Notes: a model not told the origin generated them from the sequence alone. A stretch of 64,000 nt of DNA from a virus (IMGVR_UViG_3300023184_003849:57847-121846); one strand, 5' to 3'; counted from the stretch's first letter, positions 1 to 9,208 are shown. Made by a program: numbers and translations.

Positions 1-956
1 GTTTCAGCCTCGTTTTCACCATTAGATATAAACACAATATCAATTGGAGTTTCGTTTAAGGTAATTTTGGTTTTGTTGATGTGTGGGTAATCATACACCT
101 GTATTTTAATATAATTTTTACACTCTCTAGGCACCACAGCAGTGGCATTTCCTTGACTGAGAGGCATCACTGTTTTAGTACTCTCTTGCCATAGGCTTAT
201 TGTAGGCACGTTATTGCCCAGTGCTATAGTTTGATAGAACTCAACCAATGGAGTGTCAAATTCATGATTCCATACGGCTGTAGCAAGACTGTCATCGGTG
301 TACTTGACCTGAGTCAAAGGCAGTCTTGGTATTGGTCGATCCTCAATAAAGTTTAGAGTTTCAAACCATTCTAATACTTTTAAATTCTTGGTCTTTTCCA
401 AAAAACTAGACACATGTACATAAAACGTATCTCCAAACTTTTGTTCATTGCTTGCAAACACATGTAACATTTCCTGTTGCCATTCGTTAGGGTGCCAAGA
501 GAAATCAAAGTTAACATAATCACAAACATCACTAGTAACCCAACAGTATTCCCATTTGACTTTACTCAAGGCTCTACGCATGGTGCCCAAGTAATCTGAA
601 ACGTACCGAACATTAACATCACCTGCATTTTGGCTACTTAGGGCATGTTTGATATGCAAGCGTGGCACACTGAGTCGTCGTGGCACTATAGGGTGTGATC
701 TATTCACCTGCTCATACTCACGCGGTACCAGTGCGGTTCCACCATTTGCCTGATGCTGACTAGGCCACACATGCATTTGATTGCGTTCCCAAGGCACAGG
801 TTCCCAAAGAAAATCAAACCCAGAATAGTCCGATAAGTAATTTATCCACCAAAAATATCTCGTGCGACTTTGCTTTTGTGCTTGCTCGATCGATTGCACT
901 TGCTTCTCATGTGGAAATACATTGGGCTTGGTGCCAGTATAAAATACATCAAACAT
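1..956 (-). CDS. Conserved phage protein of unknown function, possibly glycan-related (3' end outside window)
   Basis: On the minus strand the frame is open from an ATG at 956-954 down to base 1, so at least 318 residues are coded and the C-terminus lies outside the window. The protein starts MFDVFYTGTKPNVFPHE. It carries two similar motifs, GGTALVPRE near residue 75 and GNATAVVPRE near residue 275, the second followed by IDIVFISNGE at the truncated end. This suggests an internal duplication in which a second domain begins where the window stops. It is rich in Trp, Tyr and His like the neighbouring glycosyltransferase-like proteins. No catalytic motif is certain, so a role in glycan modification is only inferred from its neighbours. 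Its start codon overlaps that of the divergent gene at 955 inside a single CATG. Confidence 0.75.
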   Translation of the reverse strand, partial: MFDVFYTGTKPNVFPHEKQVQSIEQAQKQSRTRYFWWINYLSDYSGFDFLWEPVPWERNQMHVWPSQHQANGGTALVPREYEQVNRSHPIVPRRLSVPRLHIKHALSSQNAGDVNVRYVSDYLGTMRRALSKVKWEYCWVTSDVCDYVNFDFSWHPNEWQQEMLHVFASNEQKFGDTFYVHVSSFLEKTKNLKVLEWFETLNFIEDRPIPRLPLTQVKYTDDSLATAVWNHEFDTPLVEFYQTIALGNNVPTISLWQESTKTVMPLSQGNATAVVPRECKNYIKIQVYDYPHINKTKITLNETPIDIVFISNGENEAE

Positions 957-2067
957 GATTAGAATAGACGAAATTTATGACAATATTTTTTGGGCTTGGA
1001 TCAATAAACATCACCCTGGTTATAAAATGTTTTTTTGTGACCCTTTTGGTCGTAGTGACCCTGAAAGTATTTCGAATTACGGAAGAGAAGATATACATGA
1101 ACATAATTATATATTCTTTTTTGACCAAGAGCCAATACATTTAGACATACATCTCTCAACATTTAATCATATTATTTGGTCTACTTTGTCTATTTACGAA
1201 AGCATGCCAGGTGATATTGGGTATCTAGTGACTAGTGAAAAGAACAGTGAGACAGTGGAACGTGTTTGTAAACATTACAATTGGAAATCTTTGTATTATT
1301 TTTTTCATGGTTGGGCCGCATTAGATTGGTATCGCGGATACGATAGAACATTTTTGATTACTCCTTGGACCGAACGGAAAATTAAAAAGACATTTTTCAG
1401 TGCCAATCGAATCATTGGGGGCAAAAGACAACATCGAGTACTGATGCTATACCACTTTCAACGTCTAGGGCTCATGAACAATTGGATCAGTGCCAGTGCA
1501 GTATGCCCTGTAGAGAATACATCCATTATTGATATTGCAAAATATTATGAACAACAATATCCTGACATTGTAGATGTAATCAGTGGTATAGAATTGCCTA
1601 AACATTTTCCTAATGAAGATTCTCCACGGATGAGTAGTTGTTGGTTGGATCAATTTGACATCTGTGCCGAAAGTCTTATCTATCACGTGAGCGAAACTGT
1701 TTATGTAGGACGTAGACTACATCTAACTGAAAAAACATTTAAACCAATTGCACTGGGCATGCCCTTTGTATTATCAGGTACTGCAGGAAGTTTGGAATAC
1801 TTGCGCAGTTACGGATTTAAAACTTTTGGCAACATCTGGGACGAAAGTTATGATAAGGAAACAGATGATATTCGTCGGGCAGAAAAAGTCGCTGATTTAT
1901 TAAAGAGCATAGATCAGTTGTCAGAAAAACAAAAACAAGAGTTATTCGAACAAACATGGCCAATTATAGAACACAACTGGAATCATTTTTATCGTGGAAA
2001 TTTTGCCGATGTACTTTGGAAAGAACTTGTAAACATGTTGGAACAAATTAAAACATGGTGTGCATAG
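955..2067 (+). CDS. Glycosyltransferase-like protein (TEKxFKPI family), paralog 1
   Basis: 370 residues. The C-terminal half carries the block that defines a five-member family in this window: LTEKTFKPIALGMPFVLSG near residue 260, then GFKTFGNIWDESYD about 35 residues later. A TEK(x)xKP segment followed by a Pro-Phe-Val strand and a Gly-Phe turn resembles the nucleotide-sugar-binding half of fucosyltransferase- and exostosin-type GT-B enzymes. That family link is inference. The N-terminal half (KMFFCDPFG, FFFDQEPI) would be the acceptor side. No signal peptide or membrane segment is evident, so the product should be cytosolic. The next gene starts inside its 3' end with a 13-base overlap, implying translational coupling. 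The start shares a CATG with the leftward gene, leaving no separate leader. Confidence 0.7.
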   Translation: MIRIDEIYDNIFWAWINKHHPGYKMFFCDPFGRSDPESISNYGREDIHEHNYIFFFDQEPIHLDIHLSTFNHIIWSTLSIYESMPGDIGYLVTSEKNSETVERVCKHYNWKSLYYFFHGWAALDWYRGYDRTFLITPWTERKIKKTFFSANRIIGGKRQHRVLMLYHFQRLGLMNNWISASAVCPVENTSIIDIAKYYEQQYPDIVDVISGIELPKHFPNEDSPRMSSCWLDQFDICAESLIYHVSETVYVGRRLHLTEKTFKPIALGMPFVLSGTAGSLEYLRSYGFKTFGNIWDESYDKETDDIRRAEKVADLLKSIDQLSEKQKQELFEQTWPIIEHNWNHFYRGNFADVLWKELVNMLEQIKTWCA

Positions 2068-3287
2068 CAATTGATCATAGAGACCCTGTGTCAGGTAGAC
2101 CCATGCCCAATGGCATTCCATTGGAGCAACATCATTCAATTGAACAAATGGATGGTTATAGGTTAGACTATCCTAGAATCATCTATTATCTGCATGAGTG
2201 CGGAATACCTATGCAGGTGGCAGCCACTGCCGATGCACCCTTAGGCGCCTGGTACCCAGTGGTACTAGGTTGGTTTGATTTTTCAGTAGACTATATAGGC
2301 AGGATAAGTCCTGCCGCATACACACGCATACAACAAAAACACATGTTGTTGGTGTTTACATATCACGAAGGCGATAATCCTGCCAAGATAAGAGCAAGAA
2401 TCAATCAACTGTGTGCTGACCATGCAATAGAACCTGACATGGTTTGGCTGATTAGTGGCAATAGTTCTGCAGATTCAATACAGGGATGCGTTTATTGGCC
2501 TGAACTGGAATTTATGTATTGGCGTACTGTAAATTTATCAGCAGGCGCCAAATATCATCTGCGGCCTAGATCACGTGCATTTACTGGACTGTGTAGAATA
2601 GACAAACTTTGGCGTAAGGTATTCATGAGCGAACTATGGGCAGATGGGTTACACAAGAATGGTTACTTCAGTTATACTCAGTATTTGCTAGGCGGCGAAG
2701 ACGATTATTTTAATTGTGCATTACGCAATAGTTATCTTGCTCATAAACAACATCAAGTTAATCAATTTATAGCAGCCGGACCATTTCATGCGGATGAACT
2801 AGATTTAGATGCACACAACAACTATGCCGTCAACATGACCAACCTTTATGAAGACAGTTACTTCAATATTGTGTTAGAAACCATGATTGATGTTGATGAT
2901 TCAGGCGGACAGTTTATAACAGAAAAAACATTCAAACCCATATTCAACAATCAATTTTTTATTGTGGTTAGTAGTAGTCACCACATGGCACACTTGCGTG
3001 AACTAGGGTACCAGACATTTGGGCGTGTGATAGATGAACACTATGATTCGATAGAAAACAATCAAGAAAGATTTGAGGCTGTGTTGGCGATGACAAAGAG
3101 TTTGTGCACCAAGCCTTTGTCAGAATTACACTCAATCTATCAACAACTTGAACCTGAGATTGTTCATAACTATCAAGTTTTTGTAGCAGGCATGCGACAC
3201 AGGCTTAAAGTAGTGGTTGATCGTATTAACTACAAACCTTTACACCATATAATTTTTCAAAACGATCAGCGTCTGCTCGATCATTGA
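2055..3287 (+). CDS. Glycosyltransferase-like protein (TEKxFKPI family), paralog 2
   Basis: 410 residues. It shares the C-terminal family block of the gene before it: FITEKTFKPIFNNQFFIVVS near residue 290, then GYQTFGRVIDEHYD. The start (MVCIAIDHRDPVSGRPMPNG) lies in the last codons of the upstream gene, so the two form a coupled pair. The N-terminal half is unlike that of paralog 1, as expected for different acceptors. The 3' end runs 62 bases into the 3' end of the convergent carbamoyltransferase gene. Transfer of a sugar from a nucleotide donor is inferred from weak resemblance to GT-B fucosyl/exostosin-type enzymes. Membership of the local paralog family is seen directly. Confidence 0.68.
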   Translation: MVCIAIDHRDPVSGRPMPNGIPLEQHHSIEQMDGYRLDYPRIIYYLHECGIPMQVAATADAPLGAWYPVVLGWFDFSVDYIGRISPAAYTRIQQKHMLLVFTYHEGDNPAKIRARINQLCADHAIEPDMVWLISGNSSADSIQGCVYWPELEFMYWRTVNLSAGAKYHLRPRSRAFTGLCRIDKLWRKVFMSELWADGLHKNGYFSYTQYLLGGEDDYFNCALRNSYLAHKQHQVNQFIAAGPFHADELDLDAHNNYAVNMTNLYEDSYFNIVLETMIDVDDSGGQFITEKTFKPIFNNQFFIVVSSSHHMAHLRELGYQTFGRVIDEHYDSIENNQERFEAVLAMTKSLCTKPLSELHSIYQQLEPEIVHNYQVFVAGMRHRLKVVVDRINYKPLHHIIFQNDQRLLDH

Positions 3288-4707
3288 CCATGGGTTCGCC
3301 GCGTATGTTTAGCGAAGTGTTCAGCAACATGGGACAGCCAGTCAACACGTACCACTTTTCAAGCAGTTGTCGGATTCCTGAACCGTCCTGCGCCACAGTT
3401 TGTACTCGGCTGGTGCCATCAACATGACATACAGCAGGAGTAAGGCTAGGCTGGCGACAACGAGCGACTGACTGCATATAAGGACTATGATGCCAACCGG
3501 CTGGCATATCAAAATAGTCATCAGCCACCTCAGCCAGTATGACCGGGGCAAAAGGTCTAAACTGTTGTCTGCGTTTGATTTCATTTACTTTCTCCTTGAT
3601 CTCGCGGCCTCTAGGGTCTGCAAGGAGGCTACGGTTTCCGAGTGCGCGGGGGCCGAACTCGGCACGTCCTGAGGCGACTCCCACAATTCGTTCAGTAAGA
3701 AGCCGATCCAAAAGGCCATTAACGGGATAAGGGCCAGGAATGTCATACCCCAAAAAAGCGTTTGTCCAGTTAATTCTATATCCAAGAGCCAAAGCGGCAG
3801 CACCAAGGCTACTACCAGCATCACCAGGGCAAGGCATAATCCAAATATTCTCAAAGTACTCTCCCAAAAAACGATTTGCAGTGCAGTTCAAAGCCACTCC
3901 ACCCATATATACCAAGTTTGCACTAAAATCTAATTTTCTAGCACGAATCATGACCTGACGTATAAGATCTTCTGCGACCAACTGTGCCGCTGCCGCAATA
4001 TTTTCTTCACTGGAATGCTGTAAAAATTCAGGGTCCATGCCTGTGTGAAAATTCTTTTTTAATTGTAAATTACGCTCGTCCTCAATCACGTGTTCACGCA
4101 TGTCTTGGTACCACGTGTTACGGCCAAAGGCAGCCATGCCCATGGTGATGTACTCTTCATCCATTGGATGCAGACCAATACGCTTAGTCACTGCACTGTA
4201 AAACAAACCAATTGAATGTGGATAAACTTGCCGCCATAATCTACGATACTGCGCACGGCCCGACTGATTGTATTCGGCACCCCATATACTTATAGTGTCC
4301 CATTCACCAATGGCGTCAACCACTACTACAGTGGCACGTTCAAACGGCGAAGTTTGAAAACCTGCGGCTGCATGGCTTAGATGATGATTGTAGTTTTTTA
4401 TTTTCTTATCACAAGTGACCAATCCAGGCAATTGTTTTTTTAATATTGATGTGACTGACAGTTTATCCCAGTCAATGTTTTGACCTGCATACAGTTGTCG
4501 CAGTTGTTTTGACCAAGGGCGCTCATAGTAGGCAATTGTGTCTATTTCTCGTCCGTATAAGTCTATTACTAATTCAGATGCAATTTCAGCATCGTTTTTT
4601 ATTTTACTATACCGTTCTGAATGCGCGGCAAATAAGATCTCACCATTGGGACTTATGACCGTGGCGGCTGCATCGTGAAAGCCTGCCGAAATACCCAGGA
4701 TATTCAT
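3226..4707 (-). CDS. NodU/CmcH/TobZ-family O-carbamoyltransferase
   Basis: 493 residues. The family transfers a carbamoyl group from carbamoyl phosphate, through carbamoyl-adenylate, to a hydroxyl of a sugar or related metabolite. Seen here are MNILGISAGFHDAAA at the start (ASKHA/Kae1-like fold), HHLSHA at residues 108-113 (metal-binding histidines), GGVALNCTAN, PGDAGSSLGAA, and the C-terminal YrdC-like part with EFGPRALGNRSLLADPR near residue 355 and RPFAPVI. The C-terminal NTSLNIRGEPMV motif is present. It is shorter than the roughly 550-600 residues usual for the family, mainly after that motif. The start codon overlaps the stop of the 33-residue gene upstream (ATGA). Its neighbours are radical SAM and glycosyltransferase-like genes, so a phage- or host-derived glycan is the likely acceptor. 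Confidence 0.88.
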   Translation of the reverse strand: MNILGISAGFHDAAATVISPNGEILFAAHSERYSKIKNDAEIASELVIDLYGREIDTIAYYERPWSKQLRQLYAGQNIDWDKLSVTSILKKQLPGLVTCDKKIKNYNHHLSHAAAGFQTSPFERATVVVVDAIGEWDTISIWGAEYNQSGRAQYRRLWRQVYPHSIGLFYSAVTKRIGLHPMDEEYITMGMAAFGRNTWYQDMREHVIEDERNLQLKKNFHTGMDPEFLQHSSEENIAAAAQLVAEDLIRQVMIRARKLDFSANLVYMGGVALNCTANRFLGEYFENIWIMPCPGDAGSSLGAAALALGYRINWTNAFLGYDIPGPYPVNGLLDRLLTERIVGVASGRAEFGPRALGNRSLLADPRGREIKEKVNEIKRRQQFRPFAPVILAEVADDYFDMPAGWHHSPYMQSVARCRQPSLTPAVCHVDGTSRVQTVAQDGSGIRQLLEKWYVLTGCPMLLNTSLNIRGEPMVNDRADADRFEKLYGVKVCS

Positions 4708-4805
4708 TTGTAGATAAATGGATCGCGTTTGCGGAGTTCTTTTAATTTTTTTCTATACCGTATTTCTAGTGTAATACGATTCCAAAGTCTTTGAATCCAA
4801 TTCAT
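4704..4805 (-). CDS. 33-residue basic conserved small protein
   Basis: A short frame from ATG 4805-4803 to TGA 4706-4704 codes for MNWIQRLWNRITLEIRY followed by a Lys/Arg-rich end finishing in KRDPFIYK. Both ends overlap neighbours by ATGA: its start lies in the stop of the 4802-5839 gene and its stop in the start of the carbamoyltransferase gene. That exact spacing continues the coupled operon and argues that it is translated. The sequence looks like an amphipathic basic helix with an aromatic N-terminus. The function is unknown; a peptide partner, membrane-binding or adaptor role is possible but untested. Confidence 0.6.
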   Translation of the reverse strand: MNWIQRLWNRITLEIRYRKKLKELRKRDPFIYK

Positions 4806-5839
4806 GTTAAATTCCTAATTTGAAGTATATCATAGTCTGGATCACTCCAGCGATAGTCATATGTAGCCCTGGTTGTGCCGGTACGCACTTTATACACATC
4901 CTGGTGCTGACTCAATTGCGAATATATTATTTGCCAGTCTTCTGTACCAAACGTCCTTTTGAGATCAACTTGCCCGATTTGAGGGTGGCCGATTGTAAGA
5001 CCTGGGTCATCTGGGTTGAATCCATTCCGTTCAAGCCACGTTCGAAATTCGGCCAACTGTCGGATTTGCCAGGAGTAAGCACCGGGATCACGGGCCCATT
5101 CAATATCAAAATCAGCAGCCGCTTGAGTCTGAGTACGTAATCCTGAGGTAACCAATTCTGAAATCCTTGAGTCCCTGCCCTCATCTTGAAATACCTCCCA
5201 ATGGTGCTTGCCCACTGCTTTATTTACACCTACATATACACCACCCAATTTTCTATTGATTGTTTCTATACCAAACAATTCTAAATCTGATTCTTCCAAC
5301 TCAAATCGTGGAGCATTAAGCCAGCACATGAGTTGACTAGGTCTACGCCATTCGGGTGCTGTTTGTGCCTTACGTATACTGAGTACCAGGCTTTCAAACT
5401 CGTGGCATAACAAATTCAATTGTCTAATGTGCCAGCGTGTGGAATCATCTGCTTGAGAATAATAAGGACTCATAGCCCCTGCTGTGCCTTGTAAATCTTC
5501 AAAATAACGATGTAGTTGATTAAGATGTTGGTGGTTGGTTCTGCCTTGACTGTCTATGCTGTTGGCAGGTGAGAAGAAATCTTGTATTTTATAATTTAAG
5601 TTGCTTGAATTTATAGCATGGATTGATCTATTGATTTGAGTACACAAATATTCTGGATTGCGAGCACTTTCGGCCCAGCCCAACCAACAGTAATTTTTTT
5701 CTAGGTGTAATTGTTGATCAATAATATTATTCAATGCCGCAAGCCATTTACGGCTGAGACTGTTGTCTTCAACATTTATGTATACCGTAAAAATTTGATT
5801 TTCGGCACTCCGTAGGTCTATTTCAATCAAATCAAGCAA
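4802..5839 (-). CDS. Conserved phage protein of unknown function in modification operon
   Basis: 345 residues, soluble by composition, with many Trp and His residues. Recognisable stretches are YVGVNKAVGKHHWEVFQDEG near residue 205, with a His-His pair, and GHPQIGQVDLKRTFG near residue 290. These look like conserved active-site loops, but I cannot assign a family. The His/Glu/Asp-rich loop could be a metal site (inference only). The gene overlaps the radical SAM gene upstream by 8 bases and the 33-residue gene downstream by ATGA, so it belongs to the same transcript and probably the same pathway. Confidence 0.75.
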   Translation of the reverse strand: MLDLIEIDLRSAENQIFTVYINVEDNSLSRKWLAALNNIIDQQLHLEKNYCWLGWAESARNPEYLCTQINRSIHAINSSNLNYKIQDFFSPANSIDSQGRTNHQHLNQLHRYFEDLQGTAGAMSPYYSQADDSTRWHIRQLNLLCHEFESLVLSIRKAQTAPEWRRPSQLMCWLNAPRFELEESDLELFGIETINRKLGGVYVGVNKAVGKHHWEVFQDEGRDSRISELVTSGLRTQTQAAADFDIEWARDPGAYSWQIRQLAEFRTWLERNGFNPDDPGLTIGHPQIGQVDLKRTFGTEDWQIIYSQLSQHQDVYKVRTGTTRATYDYRWSDPDYDILQIRNLT

Positions 5840-7121
5840 TTTTCATCCACCACTCTGCCACTTCAGGGCGTTGACTTAATATATCTGTCAAGGTCACTGA
5901 TTGTGTTCTTATTTGTTCTAGTTTGAGCACACGAGCCTTGCCTCGACGCAGTCCCTCCTGATATTGATCAGGCCACTGTTCCGCAAACGTGGGCCGGGTT
6001 TTTAATTGTAGCAGTACATCACGCATGGCACCTGCGGAGCGGCCTGCTAGTTCGTCAATCCAAGGGTCCAACAAATGCCTAGGCAGTGCCAAAGGACTCA
6101 AGATTATATCTGGGGAGAAACTGAATATGACCTTGGCCAACAGTTGTACCCCATACTTGTGTGCCAGGTTTTCCATTGCATCTGTTTCAAACATTCCAGG
6201 GAGAGTGAGGGTAAAATCAAGACGCATTTGTCTAGGGTGTTTGGCGTACTGTAAGCCGTGTTCAAAATTACTACAGAACTGTTCATAATTCAGTCCTGTA
6301 CGAATATATTCCCCGATTTTGTCTAATCCATCCAGACTAGCACATATTTGCCAATCTCGTACATGACTGAGGATATCGCCAAAAAGATCCAGGCCTCGAT
6401 AATTAATTCGACTCAAATTAGTATTGTATCGAGCATATAAACGAGGTCCATCTCCTAATTCCACGATTCGTTTCATGTAACGCCAGTGCTGTTCATACAT
6501 TAGCGGCTCTCCGCCAACCCAATATACCTCTTCAACACGGTGTCCTTCAACGGCGGCAGAAAACTCGGCTTCAACCTGATTCTCCTGAAAGTGTGCGATC
6601 TTGCCACGTATATCTGCTCGCATCCAATGATTTTTTGGATCGTGCCAATCAACCATGTCATGAGTTTTTTCTTCACTTTCCCAGGCGCTTGAAAGCATGT
6701 CTCCGCAGGTTCTGCATCGGAAATTGCATAGATTTGAAAACCTATAATCCCACGACACAGGTACCATAGTTGTAGAGCCATCCGCATTAGTGTTATTGTA
6801 AACTTCTTTGATCTTGTGTCCGAATAAATGATCGAAGTAGGTCCTATAGACATCGGTGTTGAGCAGTCGGTCATTGCATACCTCGCATTCTGGTAGTTTT
6901 TCCCCGGCCATCATTCTGCGCCTAACGCTTTTCATGTGTTCTGAATTCCAATGCTGTTCAAGTGTGATGGGAATGTATTGCCCTGTGCCCCGGGCTGTGT
7001 CTATATACTGCTCAAAGTTTTGCGCAGGTTCCCGAGATGCACAGCACATACGTCGTTCTGTTTGCGGACTTAAATATGTATGCACCCAGGGCGCTAGGCA
7101 GAGATTGTTAGGTTTCTGCAT
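5832..7121 (-). CDS. Radical SAM protein with N-terminal SPASM-like domain (copy 1)
   Basis: 429 residues. The radical SAM motif is C132, C136, C139 (CNFRCRTC), which binds the 4Fe-4S cluster that cleaves S-adenosylmethionine. VGGEPLMYE about 70 residues later is the SAM-binding GGE motif. Upstream of the core is a SPASM-like pattern: C8 in LCLAPW, C26 and C27, then C79/C82 in CEVC. Such a domain normally follows the core; here it precedes it. The family usually modifies peptides or small substrates through auxiliary Fe-S clusters. The C-terminus ends RPEVAEWWMKIA, a divergent form of the ending shared by the paralogs. It is a cytosolic enzyme. The substrate is unknown; glycosyltransferase-like and carbamoyltransferase neighbours suggest glycan or glycoprotein tailoring (inference). 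Confidence 0.85.
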   Translation of the reverse strand: MQKPNNLCLAPWVHTYLSPQTERRMCCASREPAQNFEQYIDTARGTGQYIPITLEQHWNSEHMKSVRRRMMAGEKLPECEVCNDRLLNTDVYRTYFDHLFGHKIKEVYNNTNADGSTTMVPVSWDYRFSNLCNFRCRTCGDMLSSAWESEEKTHDMVDWHDPKNHWMRADIRGKIAHFQENQVEAEFSAAVEGHRVEEVYWVGGEPLMYEQHWRYMKRIVELGDGPRLYARYNTNLSRINYRGLDLFGDILSHVRDWQICASLDGLDKIGEYIRTGLNYEQFCSNFEHGLQYAKHPRQMRLDFTLTLPGMFETDAMENLAHKYGVQLLAKVIFSFSPDIILSPLALPRHLLDPWIDELAGRSAGAMRDVLLQLKTRPTFAEQWPDQYQEGLRRGKARVLKLEQIRTQSVTLTDILSQRPEVAEWWMKIA

Positions 7122-8016
7122 ATTCTAACAATGGTTCTACAATTTCATTTATAATACGTTGTTTTACTAATTTTTGATCGAAAAAATGGTTGTGATTATG
7201 TGTCAATTTTTGAAGTGTAAGTATATCATAATGGTCTATCTGAACAGAGTCGATAACATCAAGTATCAATGATAAACGTTGATCAAAAGACTCAAGTTTA
7301 TCATAGGATTCATCAAACAAATTATCAAATGTTTCAAATCCTTGACTTTTTATTGTTTGCAACATTCCTGCGCTGCCTAAGACAACAAACGGATGATAAT
7401 AGGCACAAGGTTTATAAGTTTTTTCGGTTAGGAAACTGCAACGTTCCGGATTAATGCTTGATTCAATGACCAAACTCATCCAGGTGGTGTCATACCAATC
7501 TGGATTGAAAAAACGTTGATAGTTTGGATCATCGCAAGATACATCATCAGGAAGTCGTTTGTCTTTGTAACTCCATATGAAATTTTCTAGTCTTGTCCCT
7601 AGCCGATCAATTATAATGTCTCTTTCTGTCTTTGCACGATTTATTGTCATGAGAGACTTTTTTTTATAGTTTTTCTTAGGAATATAATTGTGATAGCCCA
7701 AAAATTGCCACCATAAACTTTCATTGTACCAAAACCATTGATTGTTTGTTAATTCATAATAATTATTTTTAAATTCTTTATCAGATTGTTCCCATAGATT
7801 GTCAATAACAACTTTATATCCTAAACTTTTTAAATTTTGACTATAACTGTCATTGGCATTACAATGCCATACCACAAAGAGTGTTGAATCAGCATGATAG
7901 AATTTGTCTGTATCAAACCATTCGATATCAAAGTATTGTTTCCAAAATTCTTCAAGATAACAACTGGTGAAACTTGAGAATTCATTTGGTCTCAGTATCA
8001 TTTTTATCTTAGACAT
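7108..8016 (-). CDS. Glycosyltransferase-like protein (TEKxFKPI family), paralog 3
   Basis: 302 residues, the shortest member of the family with the clear motif. FLTEKTYKPCAYYHPFVVLG lies near residue 195 and is followed by GFETFDNLFDESYDKLESFD. The N-terminal part is AT-rich and shortened compared with paralogs 1 and 2. It lies between two radical SAM genes and overlaps both by 8-14 bases, so each enzyme pair would be made together. The local AT content is higher than in the flanking radical SAM genes, consistent with separate acquisition. A glycosyltransfer role is inferred from the shared motif, not shown by a definitive catalytic signature. Confidence 0.7.
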   Translation of the reverse strand: MSKIKMILRPNEFSSFTSCYLEEFWKQYFDIEWFDTDKFYHADSTLFVVWHCNANDSYSQNLKSLGYKVVIDNLWEQSDKEFKNNYYELTNNQWFWYNESLWWQFLGYHNYIPKKNYKKKSLMTINRAKTERDIIIDRLGTRLENFIWSYKDKRLPDDVSCDDPNYQRFFNPDWYDTTWMSLVIESSINPERCSFLTEKTYKPCAYYHPFVVLGSAGMLQTIKSQGFETFDNLFDESYDKLESFDQRLSLILDVIDSVQIDHYDILTLQKLTHNHNHFFDQKLVKQRIINEIVEPLLEYAET

Positions 8017-9208
8017 AGTTTAATAATTTAGCCATTTCAGGTGCAACATTTGTGAAATCTTGATTGCGGCGTTGATCAATTTTTTGTATTTGGCTTAATG
8101 TTTCTTTTCCATCAGTTGACTTGCCACGCATCATAAAATCCACAATACCCTCAAAATCTTTTTGATAACCAGTGTGTGCATTGAGTAAATGTTCAGCAAT
8201 GGCTTGCTTGGTAGTATCGGGCAAGCACCCGATTGAGAAATACCAAGCATCGTGCATGATATTCCAGTACACAAAATCAAAACCCTGTACACTGATCCAG
8301 TGTGCCAGTTGATCAATATAACGCACATTGAAAATGTTTACTGTAGAGCAACATTGCAATTGAATGTTACTATACTGCTGGCGCATTTGACGAAACAGTT
8401 CAAGATTTCGTTGTACATCTGCCCATTTAGCACCTGTACGCTGATATTCAAATCTTTCACAGAGGTCATCAATTGAAAATGCAATCTCTACTGTTTTGAA
8501 ATGTTTCCAAATATGCTCTGCTTGTTCTGGCCATTGTGTGCCATTGGTGTTGTAGTGTATTTCTACTTGTGATGCAATACCACGGTCCACTATGCCTCGT
8601 AACATCGCAAAGTGTTCTTCAATCATAAATGGTTCGCCACCAGTAAATTCGATGTAACGAATATCATTTAACACCGAATCAATTTGATTCCAAAATTGTT
8701 TATTCTCTCTAGGCCAGCGCCCAGCCTTTAACATTTGATAGGGGAAACTTGTTTTACTGTGCTCTTCTACTGAAGTTGCGATTTCTTCCACAGCAAAACT
8801 ACTGCTAGACCAAGATCCACATATACGACATTTCAAGTTGCAGATGTTACCTAGTTTAAGATCCAAAAACATAAGTGGTTTAGCATCTTGAGTCCATCCT
8901 GATGTGATGCCCATGTGTTTGAGTCTATCTAGTGTATGCATACGCTTACTAGTGCGACCAGCATCCTCCTCTTCCCAGCATTTGCGGCAAGTGTGTGGCT
9001 GTTGACCTGCTAAAAATGCTTGTCGCAGTTGATACATGTATTCACTGTTTTGAATATCTTTAAAATCAGCAGACTTCAAGTTAAATTTAACACTATTACT
9101 ATCTACTATTTCATCGTCAGCAAGACAACACGGACGCACAGTACCTATAGGCGTCGCCTCTAGACTAACCCAGGGCAAAACACAAAATTTGTCAGACGGT
9201 AAATTCAT
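8009..9208 (-). CDS. Radical SAM protein with N-terminal SPASM-like domain (copy 2)
   Basis: 399 residues. The SPASM-like N-terminus is C9 in FCVLPW, C27/C28 after GTVRP, and C74/C77 (CRKC). The core is C123, C127, C130 (CNLKCRIC), followed by FTGGEPFMIEEH as the SAM-binding GGE motif. The ending DQRRNQDFTNVAPEMAKLL is the clearest case of a C-terminal motif shared by copies 2, 4 and 5. All three SAM-cluster cysteines are intact, so the enzyme should be active. It overlaps the next radical SAM gene by ATGA and the paralog-3 glycosyltransferase-like gene by 8 bases. The substrate is not evident. Confidence 0.86.
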   Translation of the reverse strand: MNLPSDKFCVLPWVSLEATPIGTVRPCCLADDEIVDSNSVKFNLKSADFKDIQNSEYMYQLRQAFLAGQQPHTCRKCWEEEDAGRTSKRMHTLDRLKHMGITSGWTQDAKPLMFLDLKLGNICNLKCRICGSWSSSSFAVEEIATSVEEHSKTSFPYQMLKAGRWPRENKQFWNQIDSVLNDIRYIEFTGGEPFMIEEHFAMLRGIVDRGIASQVEIHYNTNGTQWPEQAEHIWKHFKTVEIAFSIDDLCERFEYQRTGAKWADVQRNLELFRQMRQQYSNIQLQCCSTVNIFNVRYIDQLAHWISVQGFDFVYWNIMHDAWYFSIGCLPDTTKQAIAEHLLNAHTGYQKDFEGIVDFMMRGKSTDGKETLSQIQKIDQRRNQDFTNVAPEMAKLLNYV

